Below are positions 48,924 to 56,516 of a stretch of DNA of 64,000 nucleotides, piece after piece. Origin of the DNA: Streptomyces sp. TSRI0107. Its GTDB lineage: Bacteria > Actinomycetota > Actinomycetes > Streptomycetales > Streptomycetaceae. Position 1 is the stretch's first letter. Every line of letters begins with the position of its first letter. The notes under the pieces were generated by a model that was given only the letters and a program-made list of their open reading frames with translations, had not been told where the DNA came from and did not search any database. The position numbers were made by a program, and so were the translations under genes. The stretch spans positions 372,001 to 436,000 of the forward strand of contig NZ_LIVZ01000006.1 of assembly GCF_001905845.1 (NCBI RefSeq), in the 5' to 3' direction.

Positions 48924-48988
48924 CGGCTCTCGGAGACCGGCAGGTAGTCAGCGGTGGGCGAACAGCCGGCACCGGCCGCCGGACACGC

Positions 48989-49025
48989 CGAAGGGCTCGC
49001 ACCGGCGTGCGGTGCGAGCCCTTCG
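48989..49025 (-). terminator. Terminator after the csp gene
   Basis: Perfect 15-bp stem: 48989-49003 with 49011-49025, 7-nt loop, starting 11 bp after the stop codon at 49036. No T-run. Confidence 0.85.
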
Positions 49026-49035
49026 AATAGAACGT

Positions 49036-49239
49036 TCAGGCGGTGACGCGAACCATGTCGGCCTGCGGGCCCTTCTGGCCCTGCGAGATCTCGAACTCGA
49101 CCCGCTGGCCCTCTTCCAGGGTGCGGTACCCGTCCATCTGGATCGCGCTGTAGTGGACGAAGACGTCCGCACCACCGTCGACCGCGATGAAGCCGTACCC
49201 CTTCTCCGCGTTGAACCACTTGACGGTGCCCTGAGCCAT
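49036..49239 (-). CDS. Cold shock protein, CspA family
   Basis: 67 residues from the ATG at 49239 with GGGAG and TTAGG upstream. MAQGTVKWFNAEKGYGFIAVDGGADVFVHYSAIQMDGYRTLEEGQRVEFEISQGQKGPQADMVRVTA is a textbook single cold-shock domain, with RNP1 GYGFIAV and RNP2 VFVHYSA. It binds single-stranded RNA/DNA and acts as an RNA chaperone. A long untranslated leader is expected for such genes and the 389-bp gap upstream would accommodate it. Confidence 0.97.
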   Translation of the reverse strand: MAQGTVKWFNAEKGYGFIAVDGGADVFVHYSAIQMDGYRTLEEGQRVEFEISQGQKGPQADMVRVTA

Positions 49240-49628
49240 GCCTAACTCCCCTATTACTGGCCCTTGCACAGATCCGCACTTCGCGAATCCGGGTCAGACC
49301 TCACCCCCCAGTCGTCGGGGGCGTGCGCCGGAACGCGTCGACCGCGGCTGAATGTATCTGTCCAACTGCCGTCTGCAACAGGTCAATCGGACGAGAAATC
49401 CGGGCAGCACTGATCGCTTATTTACGAAGAATTCACCCGAATTCCGGGCAAGTCGGGCCCGGCAAAAGGAGCGAAAGGCGCGAAAGGGCCGCTGATTTTG
49501 GCTGCATCTTGTCGCAGTCACTTCGGGGAAAGTGCGGCGGGTTCCCCAACTCTACCGCGCTCAATCACATGGAATTGCCCCCTCCGGATCTCTCACGGAG
49601 GGGGCAATTCGATGAACAGCGTGTGACG
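49240..49628. other. Intergenic region upstream of csp
   Basis: 389 bp: the csp leader and promoter region plus the terminator of the next gene at 49572-49610. It is noticeably more AT-rich than the surroundings (for example GCTTATTTACGAAGAATTC near 49415), as expected for a strong cold-shock promoter. No gene seen. Confidence 0.5.
49572..49610 (-). terminator. Terminator after the MoaD/ThiS-like gene
   Basis: Perfect 15-bp stem: 49572-49586 with 49596-49610, 9-nt loop, 18 bp past the stop codon at 49629. The ends are A/T rich (GAATT/AATTC) and the core is C5/G5. Confidence 0.88.
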
Positions 49629-49907
49629 TCAGCAGCCGCCCGCGACAGCCGGGATGATCGAGACGCCGGCACCGTCCGGCGTGGCCGTCTCCAGCCCCTG
49701 CTCGAAGCGGACGTCGTCGTCGTTGACGTACACGTTGACGAACCGACGCAGCTTGCCCTGGTCGTCGAGAACCCGGGCGGCGATGCCGGTGTGGTTCTTC
49801 TCCAGGTCGGCGATGACCTCGGCGAGGGTGGCCCCCTCGGCGGCCACCTCGGCCCGGCCGCCGGTGTAGGTGCGCAGGATGGTGGGGATGCGGACGGTGA
49901 CGCTCAC
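49629..49907 (-). CDS. MoaD/ThiS-like sulfur carrier protein ending in GGC
   Basis: 92 residues from the ATG at 49907 (GGAGG about 10 nt upstream). Ubiquitin-like beta-grasp fold: SVTVRIPTILRTYTGGRAEVAAEGATLAEVIADLEKNHTGIAARVLDDQGKLRRFVNVYVNDDDVRFEQGLETATPDGAGVSIIPAVAGG, then a C-terminal Cys. Mycobacterial CysO, the closest functional model, ends in GG and carries sulfide as a thiocarboxylate for cysteine synthesis. The extra Cys would have to be removed by a JAMM-type peptidase (as for QbsE-like carriers) before activation. It is 40 bp downstream of thrC and probably co-transcribed. Confidence 0.9.
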   Translation of the reverse strand: MSVTVRIPTILRTYTGGRAEVAAEGATLAEVIADLEKNHTGIAARVLDDQGKLRRFVNVYVNDDDVRFEQGLETATPDGAGVSIIPAVAGGC

Positions 49908-49947
49908 GATGAAAACCTCCGGTGGGAGTGACTTACTGGGGCTTGGT

Positions 49948-51237
49948 CTAGACGAGCCCGGCCTCGCGGAACGACTCGAGGTTGGGTCGGATGGTCGCCG
50001 TGAGCCCCGTGCCGGCCACCGCGTCGAGGGTCTTGAGGCCGTCGCCGGTGTTGAGCACGACGGTCGTCAGCGACGGGTCGAGCACCCCGTTCTCGATGAG
50101 CTTGCGCGTCACACCCACGGTGACCCCGCCCGCGGTCTCCGCGAAGATGCCCTCGGTCCGCGCCAGCACCTTGATCGCGTCGACGACCTGCTCGTCCGTC
50201 ACGTCCTCCACCGCGCCCCCGGTGCGCCGGGCGATGTCGAGGACGTACGGCCCGTCCGCCGGGTTGCCGATGGCCAGCGACTTGGCGATGGTGTTCGGCT
50301 TCTGCGGCCGGACGACGTCGTGGCCCGCCTTGAACGCGGTGGACACCGGCGAGCAGCCCTCGGCCTGGGCGCCGAAGATCTTGTACGGCTTGTCCTCGAC
50401 GAGCCCGAGCTTGATCAGCTCCTGCAGACCCTTGTCGATCTTGGTGAGCTGGGAGCCGGAGGCGATCGGGACGACGATCTGGTCGGGCAGCCGCCAGCCG
50501 AGCTGCTCGCAGATCTCGTACGCGAGGGTCTTGGAGCCCTCGGCGTAGTACGGCCGCAGGTTGACGTTGACGAAGCCCCAGCCCTCGCCCGCCGGGTCGC
50601 CGATCAGCTCGGAGCAGAAGCGGTTCACGTCGTCGTAGTTGCCCTCGATGCCGACGAGCTCGCCGCCGTAGACCGCGGCCATGACGACCTTGCCCTGCTC
50701 CAGGTCGTGCGGGATGAACACGCAGGAGCGGAAGCCGGCGCGGGCGGCCGCGGCACCCACCGCGCCGGCCAGGTTGCCGGTGGAGGAGCAGGAGAGGGTG
50801 GTGAAGCCGAACGCGCGGGCGGCCTCCAGAGCCTGGGCGACGACGCGGTCCTTGAAGGAGTGCGTCGGGTTGCCGGAGTCGTCCTTCACGTACAGCCCGC
50901 CGGTCACGCCCAGCTCGCGCGCCAGGTTGTCGGCCTTGACGAGCTTGGTCCAGCCGGGGTTGAGGTTCGGCTTGTCGGCCACGTCGGCCGGGACGGGGAG
51001 CAGCGGCGCGTAGCGCCAGATGTTCGCGGGGCCCGCCTCGATGCGCTTACGCAGTTCCTCGGCGTCGTACGCGGAGAAGTCGTAGGCGATCTCCAGCGGG
51101 CCGAAACACTCCTCGCAGGCGAAGACGGGGCCGAGCGGGACGCGGTGACCGCATTCGCGGCAGGAGAGCGCGGCGGCGGGACCGAGGTCTACCGTGGAAG
51201 AGGAATTCGTGGTGCTTGCAACAGTCTGCACAGCCAT
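49948..51237 (-). CDS. thrC: Threonine synthase
   Basis: 429 residues from the ATG at 51237. Converts O-phosphohomoserine to threonine using PLP. The N-terminal ribbon has CRECGHRVPLGPVFACEECF (two CxxC pairs, typical of the archaeal/actinobacterial class). The catalytic lysine is in DDSGNPTHSFKDRVV, and phosphate/PLP loops are SCSSTGNLAGAVGAAAARAG and PIASGSQLTKIDKG; then IFGAQAEGCSPV and TAGGVTVGVTRKL. The complete fold-type II enzyme is present. It is followed by the sulfur-carrier gene at 40 bp; this thrC-carrier linkage is regular in Streptomyces. Confidence 0.96.
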   Translation of the reverse strand: MAVQTVASTTNSSSTVDLGPAAALSCRECGHRVPLGPVFACEECFGPLEIAYDFSAYDAEELRKRIEAGPANIWRYAPLLPVPADVADKPNLNPGWTKLVKADNLARELGVTGGLYVKDDSGNPTHSFKDRVVAQALEAARAFGFTTLSCSSTGNLAGAVGAAAARAGFRSCVFIPHDLEQGKVVMAAVYGGELVGIEGNYDDVNRFCSELIGDPAGEGWGFVNVNLRPYYAEGSKTLAYEICEQLGWRLPDQIVVPIASGSQLTKIDKGLQELIKLGLVEDKPYKIFGAQAEGCSPVSTAFKAGHDVVRPQKPNTIAKSLAIGNPADGPYVLDIARRTGGAVEDVTDEQVVDAIKVLARTEGIFAETAGGVTVGVTRKLIENGVLDPSLTTVVLNTGDGLKTLDAVAGTGLTATIRPNLESFREAGLV

Positions 51238-51549
51238 GTGAGGCGAGGCCCTTTCTCCTCATCTTCCTCACGACGCACTTCGCCGTGAGACGGATTTGGC
51301 ACCTTCCCTAGCCGGGAGCCTCGCCACGTCGACGTGACAAGACCAGCTGGAGGGTTGCCGGGGCTTCATCGGGCCGTGTCCCTCTGCCCCTCTGGATGAG
51401 CTGTATGTGGTTGTAAACAGCGGCTGACCCCCGACATGGGATGGTCATCCGCGTTGTCCAAGACTGTAACCGACGGCCAGGACAGTTGAGATAGTCGTCC
51501 GAACCGCGAGATGGATCACAGGGATCCCGACAGTGAGGAGCCGCAGACC
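51238..51549. other. Divergent region between thrC and gpgS
   Basis: 312 bp with the leader of thrC on the minus strand. CTCACGACGC-x-GCCGTGAG (51268-51290) can form a short hairpin 30-50 nt before the thrC start. No known riboswitch class was recognised. The plus-strand promoter of gpgS must also be here. Confidence 0.4.
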
Positions 51550-52494
51550 GTGCTGGAAGAAGTCGAGCGCTGGCTGAGCACACGCTCCTGGTCCGTGTCC
51601 GACCGCCCGCTCCACCGGATCGTGGCCGCCAAGCACGCCACGGGTCAGTCGGTCAGTGTCGTGCTGCCCGCGCTCAACGAGGAGGCGACGGTCGGCGACA
51701 TCGTCGCCGTGATCCGCCACGACCTCGTGGAGCGGGTTCCGCTGGTCGACGAGATCGTCGTCGTCGACTCGGGGTCCACCGACCGCACCTCGGAGGTGGC
51801 CGCCGCCGCGGGCGCCCGGGTCGTGCACCGGGACGAGATCCTGCCGCGCATCCCGGCGGTGCCCGGCAAGGGCGAGGTGCTATGGCGGTCGCTGCTGGTG
51901 ACCAGGGGCGACATCGTGTGCTTCGTGGACGCGGACCTGAGGGAGTTCTCGGCGGACTTCGTCTCCGGGATCGTCGGCCCGCTGCTGACCGACCCGGACG
52001 TGGACCTGGTCAAGGCGATGTACGACCGTCCGCTGGGCGGCGCGGCCGGGCAGGGCGGCCGGGTCACCGAGCTGATGGCCCGCCCGCTGCTGAACATGCA
52101 CTGGCCGCAGCTGGCCGGCTTCGTGCAGCCGCTGGGCGGCGAGTACGCGGCCCGCCGGTCGCTGCTGGAGCAGCTGCCGTTCCCGGTGGGCTACGGGGTG
52201 GAGCTGGGCATGCTGGTCGACTCGCTGCACCTGGTCGGCCTGGACGCCCTGGCGCAGGTGGACGTGGGTGTCCGCAAGCACCGGCACCAGGACGGGCAGG
52301 CGCTGGGCCGGATGGCGGCGGCGATCTACCGGACCGCGCAGCTGCGGCTGGCCCGGGGGCATCTGATCCGCCCGTCCCTCACCCAGTTCGAACGGATGGA
52401 GGACGGCTTCGAGCCGCGTACGTACTCCGTGGACACCGAGGAGCGTCCCCCGATGGTGGAGATCGCGGAGTACGCGGCACGCAAGGTGGCGTAA
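51550..52494 (+). CDS. gpgS: Glucosyl-3-phosphoglycerate synthase
   Basis: 314 residues from the GTG at 51550, chosen because GAGGAG lies 11 nt upstream; an ATG at 51511 would add 13 residues. GT81/GT2-like fold: SVSVVLPALNEEATVGDIVAVI, IVVVDSGSTDRTSEVAA, GKGEVLWRSLLVTRGDIVCFVDADLREF (DADL is the metal-binding DxD), YDRPLGG, VQPLGGEYAARRSLLEQLPFPVGYGVELG and DVGVRKHRHQDGQALG. The enzyme transfers glucose from an NDP-sugar to 3-phosphoglycerate, the first step to glucosylglycerate and, in mycobacteria, methylglucose lipopolysaccharide. Adjacent to trehalose genes, fitting compatible-solute metabolism. Confidence 0.92.
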   Translation: MLEEVERWLSTRSWSVSDRPLHRIVAAKHATGQSVSVVLPALNEEATVGDIVAVIRHDLVERVPLVDEIVVVDSGSTDRTSEVAAAAGARVVHRDEILPRIPAVPGKGEVLWRSLLVTRGDIVCFVDADLREFSADFVSGIVGPLLTDPDVDLVKAMYDRPLGGAAGQGGRVTELMARPLLNMHWPQLAGFVQPLGGEYAARRSLLEQLPFPVGYGVELGMLVDSLHLVGLDALAQVDVGVRKHRHQDGQALGRMAAAIYRTAQLRLARGHLIRPSLTQFERMEDGFEPRTYSVDTEERPPMVEIAEYAARKVA

Positions 52495-52513
52495 CACGCC
52501 ACCCCCTCCTGTA

Positions 52514-52565
52514 TACGGCCGAACCGTACGTTTGAGCGGTTGGGGGGCGGGCTAGGTTGAGGGCT
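52514..52565 (+). promoter_or_regulatory. Promoter with dyad for leaderless otsA transcript
   Basis: TTTGAG at 52531-52536, 16-bp spacer, TAGGTT at 52553-52558, then 7 nt to the ATG at 52566. Upstream is the inverted repeat TACGG-N5-CCGTA at 52514-52528. No Shine-Dalgarno near the start. Confidence 0.55.
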
Positions 52566-53963
52566 ATGGCTTCAACGTACGGTGCGGCGCAGGTACTGGT
52601 GGCCTCCAATCGCGGGCCGGTCTCGTACGAGGTGCGCGACGACGGCTCGCTGCACGCCCGGCGGGGCGGCGGCGGGCTGGTGTCGGGCCTGTCGGCGATC
52701 GGGCCGGACGCGGGCGCCCTGTGGGTGTGCTCGGCGCTCGGCGACGGCGACCGCGAGGCGGTGCGCCGCGGGGTCGGCGAGGACGGCGTGCGGATGCTGG
52801 ACATCCCGGCGGACGTGCACGCGGACGCGTACAACGGGATCGCGAACTCGGTGCTGTGGTTCGTGCACCACATGCTGTACCAGACCCCGCTCGAACCGGT
52901 TTTCGACGCGGAGTTCCGGCGTCAGTGGGCGTCGTACGAGGCGTACAACCGGGCGTTCGCCGAGGCGCTGGCCGGGGAGGCCGCCGAGGGCGCCGCGGTG
53001 ATCGTGCAGGACTACCACCTGGTGCTGGTCCCGGGCATGCTGCGCGAGCTGCGCCCGGATCTGCTGATCGGCCACTTCTCGCACACCCCGTGGGCGCCCC
53101 CGGAGTACTTCCGGATGCTGCCGGACGACATCGGCCGGGCGGTGCTGCGGGGCATGCTCGGCGCGGACCGGCTGGGCTTCCTCACCCGGCGCTGGGCGGA
53201 CGCGTTCACCGCGTGCTGCGAGGCGTTCGCCGGGGGGCTCGGCGACACCCGGATCGGGGTGCACGGGCTCGGCGCGGACGCAGACTTCCTGCGCCGGCGC
53301 TCGCACGAGGCGGACGTCGAGGAGCGGATGGCGGCGCTGCGCGCGGAGATCGGCGAGGGCCGCCGGGCGATCGTCCGGGTGGACCGCACGGAGCTGTCGA
53401 AGAACATCGTGCGCGGCCTGCTGGCCTACCGCGCGCTGCTGGCCGGCCGCCCCGAGTGGCGCGAGCGGGTCGTGCACGTCGCGTTCGCCTACCCCTCCCG
53501 GCAGGATCTCGCCGTCTACCGCGACTACACGGCGGAGGTCCAGCGGCTGGCGCGGGAGATCAACTCCGAGTTCGGCACGCCGGGCTGGAACCCGGTCGTC
53601 CTGCACGTGAAGGACGATTTCGCGCGTTCCCTGGCCGCCTACCGGCTGGCCGACGTGGCCCTGGTCAACCCCATCCGGGACGGCATGAACCTGGTCGCCA
53701 AGGAGGTGCCGGTGGTGTCGGACGAGGGCTGCGCGCTGGTGCTGTCGCGGGAGGCGGGCGCGTACGAGGAGATGGGCGAGGACGCGGTCGTGGTGAACCC
53801 GTACGACATCGAGGGCACGGCGGACGCCCTGCACCGGGCGCTCACCATGCCCTCCGGCGAACGGGCCGAGCGGACCAAGCGGCTCGCCGCGGCGGCGACC
53901 GCGCTGCCGCCGGCCCAGTGGTTCCTGGGCCAGCTGACCGCGCTGACCGGTCAGGGCAGCTGA
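52566..53963 (+). CDS. otsA: Trehalose-6-phosphate synthase
   Basis: 465 residues from the ATG at 52566. GT20 family: transfers glucose from NDP-glucose to glucose-6-phosphate. Motifs: VLVASNRGPVSYEV and GGGGLVSGL at the N-terminus (substrate loop), LWFVHHMLYQTP, VIVQDYHLVLVPGMLRELRPDLLIGHFSHTPWAPPEYFRMLP, RVDRTELSKNIVRGLLAY (with the basic residue binding phosphate), and DVALVNPIRDGMNLVAKEVPVVSDEGCALVLSREAGAYEEMGEDAVVVNPYDIEGTADALHRAL. Convergent with otsB, overlapping by 13 bp, so the two-step pathway is encoded tail to tail instead of in an operon. Confidence 0.96.
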   Translation: MASTYGAAQVLVASNRGPVSYEVRDDGSLHARRGGGGLVSGLSAIGPDAGALWVCSALGDGDREAVRRGVGEDGVRMLDIPADVHADAYNGIANSVLWFVHHMLYQTPLEPVFDAEFRRQWASYEAYNRAFAEALAGEAAEGAAVIVQDYHLVLVPGMLRELRPDLLIGHFSHTPWAPPEYFRMLPDDIGRAVLRGMLGADRLGFLTRRWADAFTACCEAFAGGLGDTRIGVHGLGADADFLRRRSHEADVEERMAALRAEIGEGRRAIVRVDRTELSKNIVRGLLAYRALLAGRPEWRERVVHVAFAYPSRQDLAVYRDYTAEVQRLAREINSEFGTPGWNPVVLHVKDDFARSLAAYRLADVALVNPIRDGMNLVAKEVPVVSDEGCALVLSREAGAYEEMGEDAVVVNPYDIEGTADALHRALTMPSGERAERTKRLAAAATALPPAQWFLGQLTALTGQGS

Positions 53964-54796
53964 GCCGCCAGCGCCCGCAGCAGCCGTACGACGCCTTCGG
54001 GGCCGTCGACCACCAGGTCCGCCCGCCGGCGCAGCTCGGTCACCTCGTCGCTGCCGCTGCACACGAGGAGGCCGGGGGTGCCGTCGGCGCGGAGCTTGTC
54101 GACGGCCGCGTAGGCGGGCAGGTCGCCGAGGTCGTCACCGGCGTAGAGCACGGATTCGGCGCGGATCTCGCGGAAGTACCGCTCCAGCGCCACGCCCTTG
54201 TCCATGCCGGGCGGGCGCAGTTCGAGGACCATGCGGCCGGGTTCGACGATCAGTCCGTTGCGGCCGGCGAGGTCGGTGAGGGGCGCGCGCAGCGCCTCGA
54301 ACGCGCCCTGCGGGTCGGCGGCGCGGCGGGTGTGCACGGCGACGGCGTGCCCCTTGTCCTCGATCCAGGCGCCCTCGACCGCCGTGAGGAGCGACGGCAG
54401 CGCGGCGCGGGCCGCGGCGACGCCGGGGTGCGGGTCGGGGGCGGTGACCTCGCCGGTGGCGGCGTCCCAGCGTTCGGCGCCGTAGTGGCCGAGGACGACC
54501 AGGTGGTCCAGGCCGGGGGCGCCGGCGAAGCCGCCGTGGCGGACGGCGACCTCGGCCGGGCGTCCGGTGATCACGGCGACGGCGGCCACCTTGGGGGCGA
54601 GCTCGGTCAGCGCGGGCACCGCGCCGGGGTGCGCGCGGGCCTGCTCGGGGTCGGCGACGATCGGGGCGAGGGTGCCGTCGAAGTCGAGCGCGATCACCGC
54701 GTCGCGTGGCCGGGCGAGAAGCGCGTCGAGCCCGTCGCATCCCTGCGGGGTCACGGGTTCGGGGAGGTCCGTCGAATGTGTGTCGGGGCTGCCCAT
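53951..54796 (-). CDS. otsB: Trehalose-6-phosphate phosphatase
   Basis: 281 residues from the ATG at 54796. HAD fold: AVIALDFDGTLAPIVADPEQARAHPG (motif I, DFDGT), AVAVITGRPAEVA (motif II), a cap with LGHYGAERWD and EDKGHAVAVHTRRA, ELRPPGMDKGVALERYF (motif III Lys), and LYAGDDLGDLPAYAAV (motif IV). Removes phosphate from trehalose-6-phosphate made by OtsA. Complete length for the family. Confidence 0.95.
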   Translation of the reverse strand: MGSPDTHSTDLPEPVTPQGCDGLDALLARPRDAVIALDFDGTLAPIVADPEQARAHPGAVPALTELAPKVAAVAVITGRPAEVAVRHGGFAGAPGLDHLVVLGHYGAERWDAATGEVTAPDPHPGVAAARAALPSLLTAVEGAWIEDKGHAVAVHTRRAADPQGAFEALRAPLTDLAGRNGLIVEPGRMVLELRPPGMDKGVALERYFREIRAESVLYAGDDLGDLPAYAAVDKLRADGTPGLLVCSGSDEVTELRRRADLVVDGPEGVVRLLRALAAQLP

Positions 54797-54843
54797 ACGG
54801 CGAACCTATCCCCGCAGGGCCGCCCCGAACCGTGAACCGGGCC

Positions 54844-55086
54844 TCACCGCTCCGCGCGTCTGCGCTCCCGCACCCTCCTGAGCCGGTTCACCGTGACCGG
54901 GTCGTGCTCCAGTGCTCTCGGGTCGTCGAGCAGGGCGTTGAGCAGCTGGTAGTACCGGACCGGGGCGAGGCCCAGCTCCTCCCGGATGGCCCGCTCCTTC
55001 GCACCGGGGCCGGGAAAGCCCCGGCGCTCCAGCGCGAGGATGTCCTGCTCCCGCCGCTCCAGCGGCTGACGTTCCGTACCGGCCAT
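54844..55086 (-). CDS. DUF3263 protein
   Basis: 80 residues from the ATG at 55086. The sequence LERREQDILALERRGFPGPGAKERAIREELGLAPVRYYQLLNALLDDPRALEHDPVTVNRLRRVRERR is the characteristic actinobacterial DUF3263: a small helix-turn-helix-like, very basic protein. It could bind nucleic acid; no function is established. It lies between otsB and the sugar-binding lipoprotein gene on the same strand. Confidence 0.9.
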   Translation of the reverse strand: MAGTERQPLERREQDILALERRGFPGPGAKERAIREELGLAPVRYYQLLNALLDDPRALEHDPVTVNRLRRVRERRRAER

Positions 55087-55127
55087 AGGGGAAACGCTAG
55101 CCGCCGCCGCTGACAACGGCCCAGGTT

Positions 55128-56402
55128 CTAGTTCGCGGCCGCCGCGCCCTCCGCCGCGAGGGCGGCCGACTCCAGCTTGCCGAGGACGGCGGACGGGCTG
55201 CCGCCCGGGGCGACCGCCTGGCCGATGCGCTTCTTGACCTGGGCGCTGACCTCGGCCCAGGACGTCTTGCCCACGGGGTACAGCTCGGCGAGCGGGAGTT
55301 CCTTCAGGAACGGCTGGAGCTCGCTGTCCTCCTCGGCGGCGCTCATGACGTCGGAGGCGGAGTTGGTGACCGGCAGCAGGTCGTACTCGCGGGAGAAGGC
55401 GAGCACGTTCTCGTCGCTGTAGACGAAGTCGAGGAACTCGCCGATCTCCTTCTGGTGGCCGTTCTGCTTGAACGCCAGCATCCAGTCGGCGACGCCCATC
55501 GTCGCGTCGGACTCGCCGTCGACGCCGGGCATCGGCACCATGCCGTACTTCACGCCCTTCTTCTCGGCCATCTTCATCAGCGAGGGGTGGCCGTTGAGCA
55601 TGCCGACCTGGCCGTCGGCGAACGCGGCGAAGGCGTCGGCGCGGTTCAGCTTGCCCGGCGCGACCGGGCCGGTGAGGTCCTTGCCGACGAGTTCGTCGCG
55701 CAGCCAGGTGAAGGTCCCGACGTTCTCCGCGGAGTCGATGCCGTAGCCGCCGGAGGTGTCGGTGTAGCCGCCGCCCCCGCTGAGCAGCCACTGCATGGTC
55801 TCGGCCTGCGCCTCCTCCGGGCCGAGGGGCAGCGCGTACGGGTACTTCACACCCTCGGCCTTGAGCGCCCCGGCGGCCGCGGCCAGCTCGTCCCAGCTGG
55901 TGGGCGGGGTGACGCCGGCCTTCTGGAAGAGGGTCTTGTTGTAGAAGAGCAGCCGGGTGGAGGCCGCGAACGGCATGCCGTACTGCGCGCCGTCGATCTG
56001 GCCGGCGGTGGCCAGCTGGGCGGCGAAGTCGGCCTGGACCGGGATGGAGAGCAGTTCGTCGGCCGGGTAGAGCAGGCCGTCGGCGGCGTAGTCGGCGTAC
56101 GCGCCGATCTGCGCCATGTCGGGCGCGTCGCCTGCCTCGACCATCTCCTTGACCTTGCGGTCGACGTCGTTCCAGGAGTAGACGTCGACCTCGACCCGCA
56201 CGCCGGGGTGGTCGGACTCGTACTCCTCGACCAGCTTCGCCCAGTACTTCTCGGAGCTGTTGGAGGCGCTGTCGCCGTAGTCGGCGGCGACCAGCCGCAG
56301 GGTGACGTCGTCGGAGCCGCCGGTGATCCCGCAGCCGCCGAGCGCCGCCGTCATGCCCAGTGCGGACATCACCGCGATGATTCCTGCCTTGCGCCGCTGC
56401 AC
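55128..56402 (-). CDS. ABC-type sugar-binding lipoprotein (orphan)
   Basis: 424 residues from the GTG at 56402 (VQRRKAGIIAVMSALGMTAALGGCG). Lipobox ALGGC, so the protein is lipid-anchored outside. The mature part is a family 1 extracellular solute-binding protein: LRLVAADYGDS, YWAKLVEEYESDHPGVRVEVDVYSWNDVDRKVKEMVEAGDAPDMAQIGAYADYAADGLL, GMPFAASTRLLFYNKTLFQKAGVTPPTSWDEL, GKLNRADAFAAFADGQVGMLNGHP and GVADWMLAFKQNGHQKEIGEFLDFVY. No permease or ATPase genes are adjacent, so it must share a transporter encoded elsewhere. It is divergent from nagK with DasR-like sites between, suggesting an amino sugar or chitooligosaccharide ligand. Confidence 0.9.
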   Translation of the reverse strand: MQRRKAGIIAVMSALGMTAALGGCGITGGSDDVTLRLVAADYGDSASNSSEKYWAKLVEEYESDHPGVRVEVDVYSWNDVDRKVKEMVEAGDAPDMAQIGAYADYAADGLLYPADELLSIPVQADFAAQLATAGQIDGAQYGMPFAASTRLLFYNKTLFQKAGVTPPTSWDELAAAAGALKAEGVKYPYALPLGPEEAQAETMQWLLSGGGGYTDTSGGYGIDSAENVGTFTWLRDELVGKDLTGPVAPGKLNRADAFAAFADGQVGMLNGHPSLMKMAEKKGVKYGMVPMPGVDGESDATMGVADWMLAFKQNGHQKEIGEFLDFVYSDENVLAFSREYDLLPVTNSASDVMSAAEEDSELQPFLKELPLAELYPVGKTSWAEVSAQVKKRIGQAVAPGGSPSAVLGKLESAALAAEGAAAAN

Positions 56403-56444
56403 TGCTGCCCCAACCCCTGTTCCGCTGTGATCCCGTGTGGTCCG

Positions 56445-56488
56445 TATTCCGGAATAAGGTCTACACCACGTGAGTGGACTAGACCTCT
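56445..56488. promoter_or_regulatory. DasR-like dre sites between sugar-binding protein and nagK genes
   Basis: Site B AGTGGACTAGACCTCT (56473-56488) matches the DasR consensus ACTGGTCTAGACCACT at 14/16 allowing G at position 2. Site A TAAGGTCTACACCACG (56455-56470) matches at 11/16. TAGACC inside each doubles as a -35: plus strand TAGACC (56480-56485)-N18-CACACT (56504-56509)-N7-GTG of nagK; minus strand TAGACC (56463-56458)-N18-CACACG (56439-56434). A perfect palindrome TATTCCGGAATA lies at 56445-56456. Confidence 0.8.
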
Positions 56489-56516
56489 TCCGGGTCCTCG
56501 GGCCACACTGTCCCCC

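Noticed and set aside
51238..51510. Riboswitch in the thrC leader
   Set aside because: No conserved core of a known riboswitch class was recognised, only a short hairpin.
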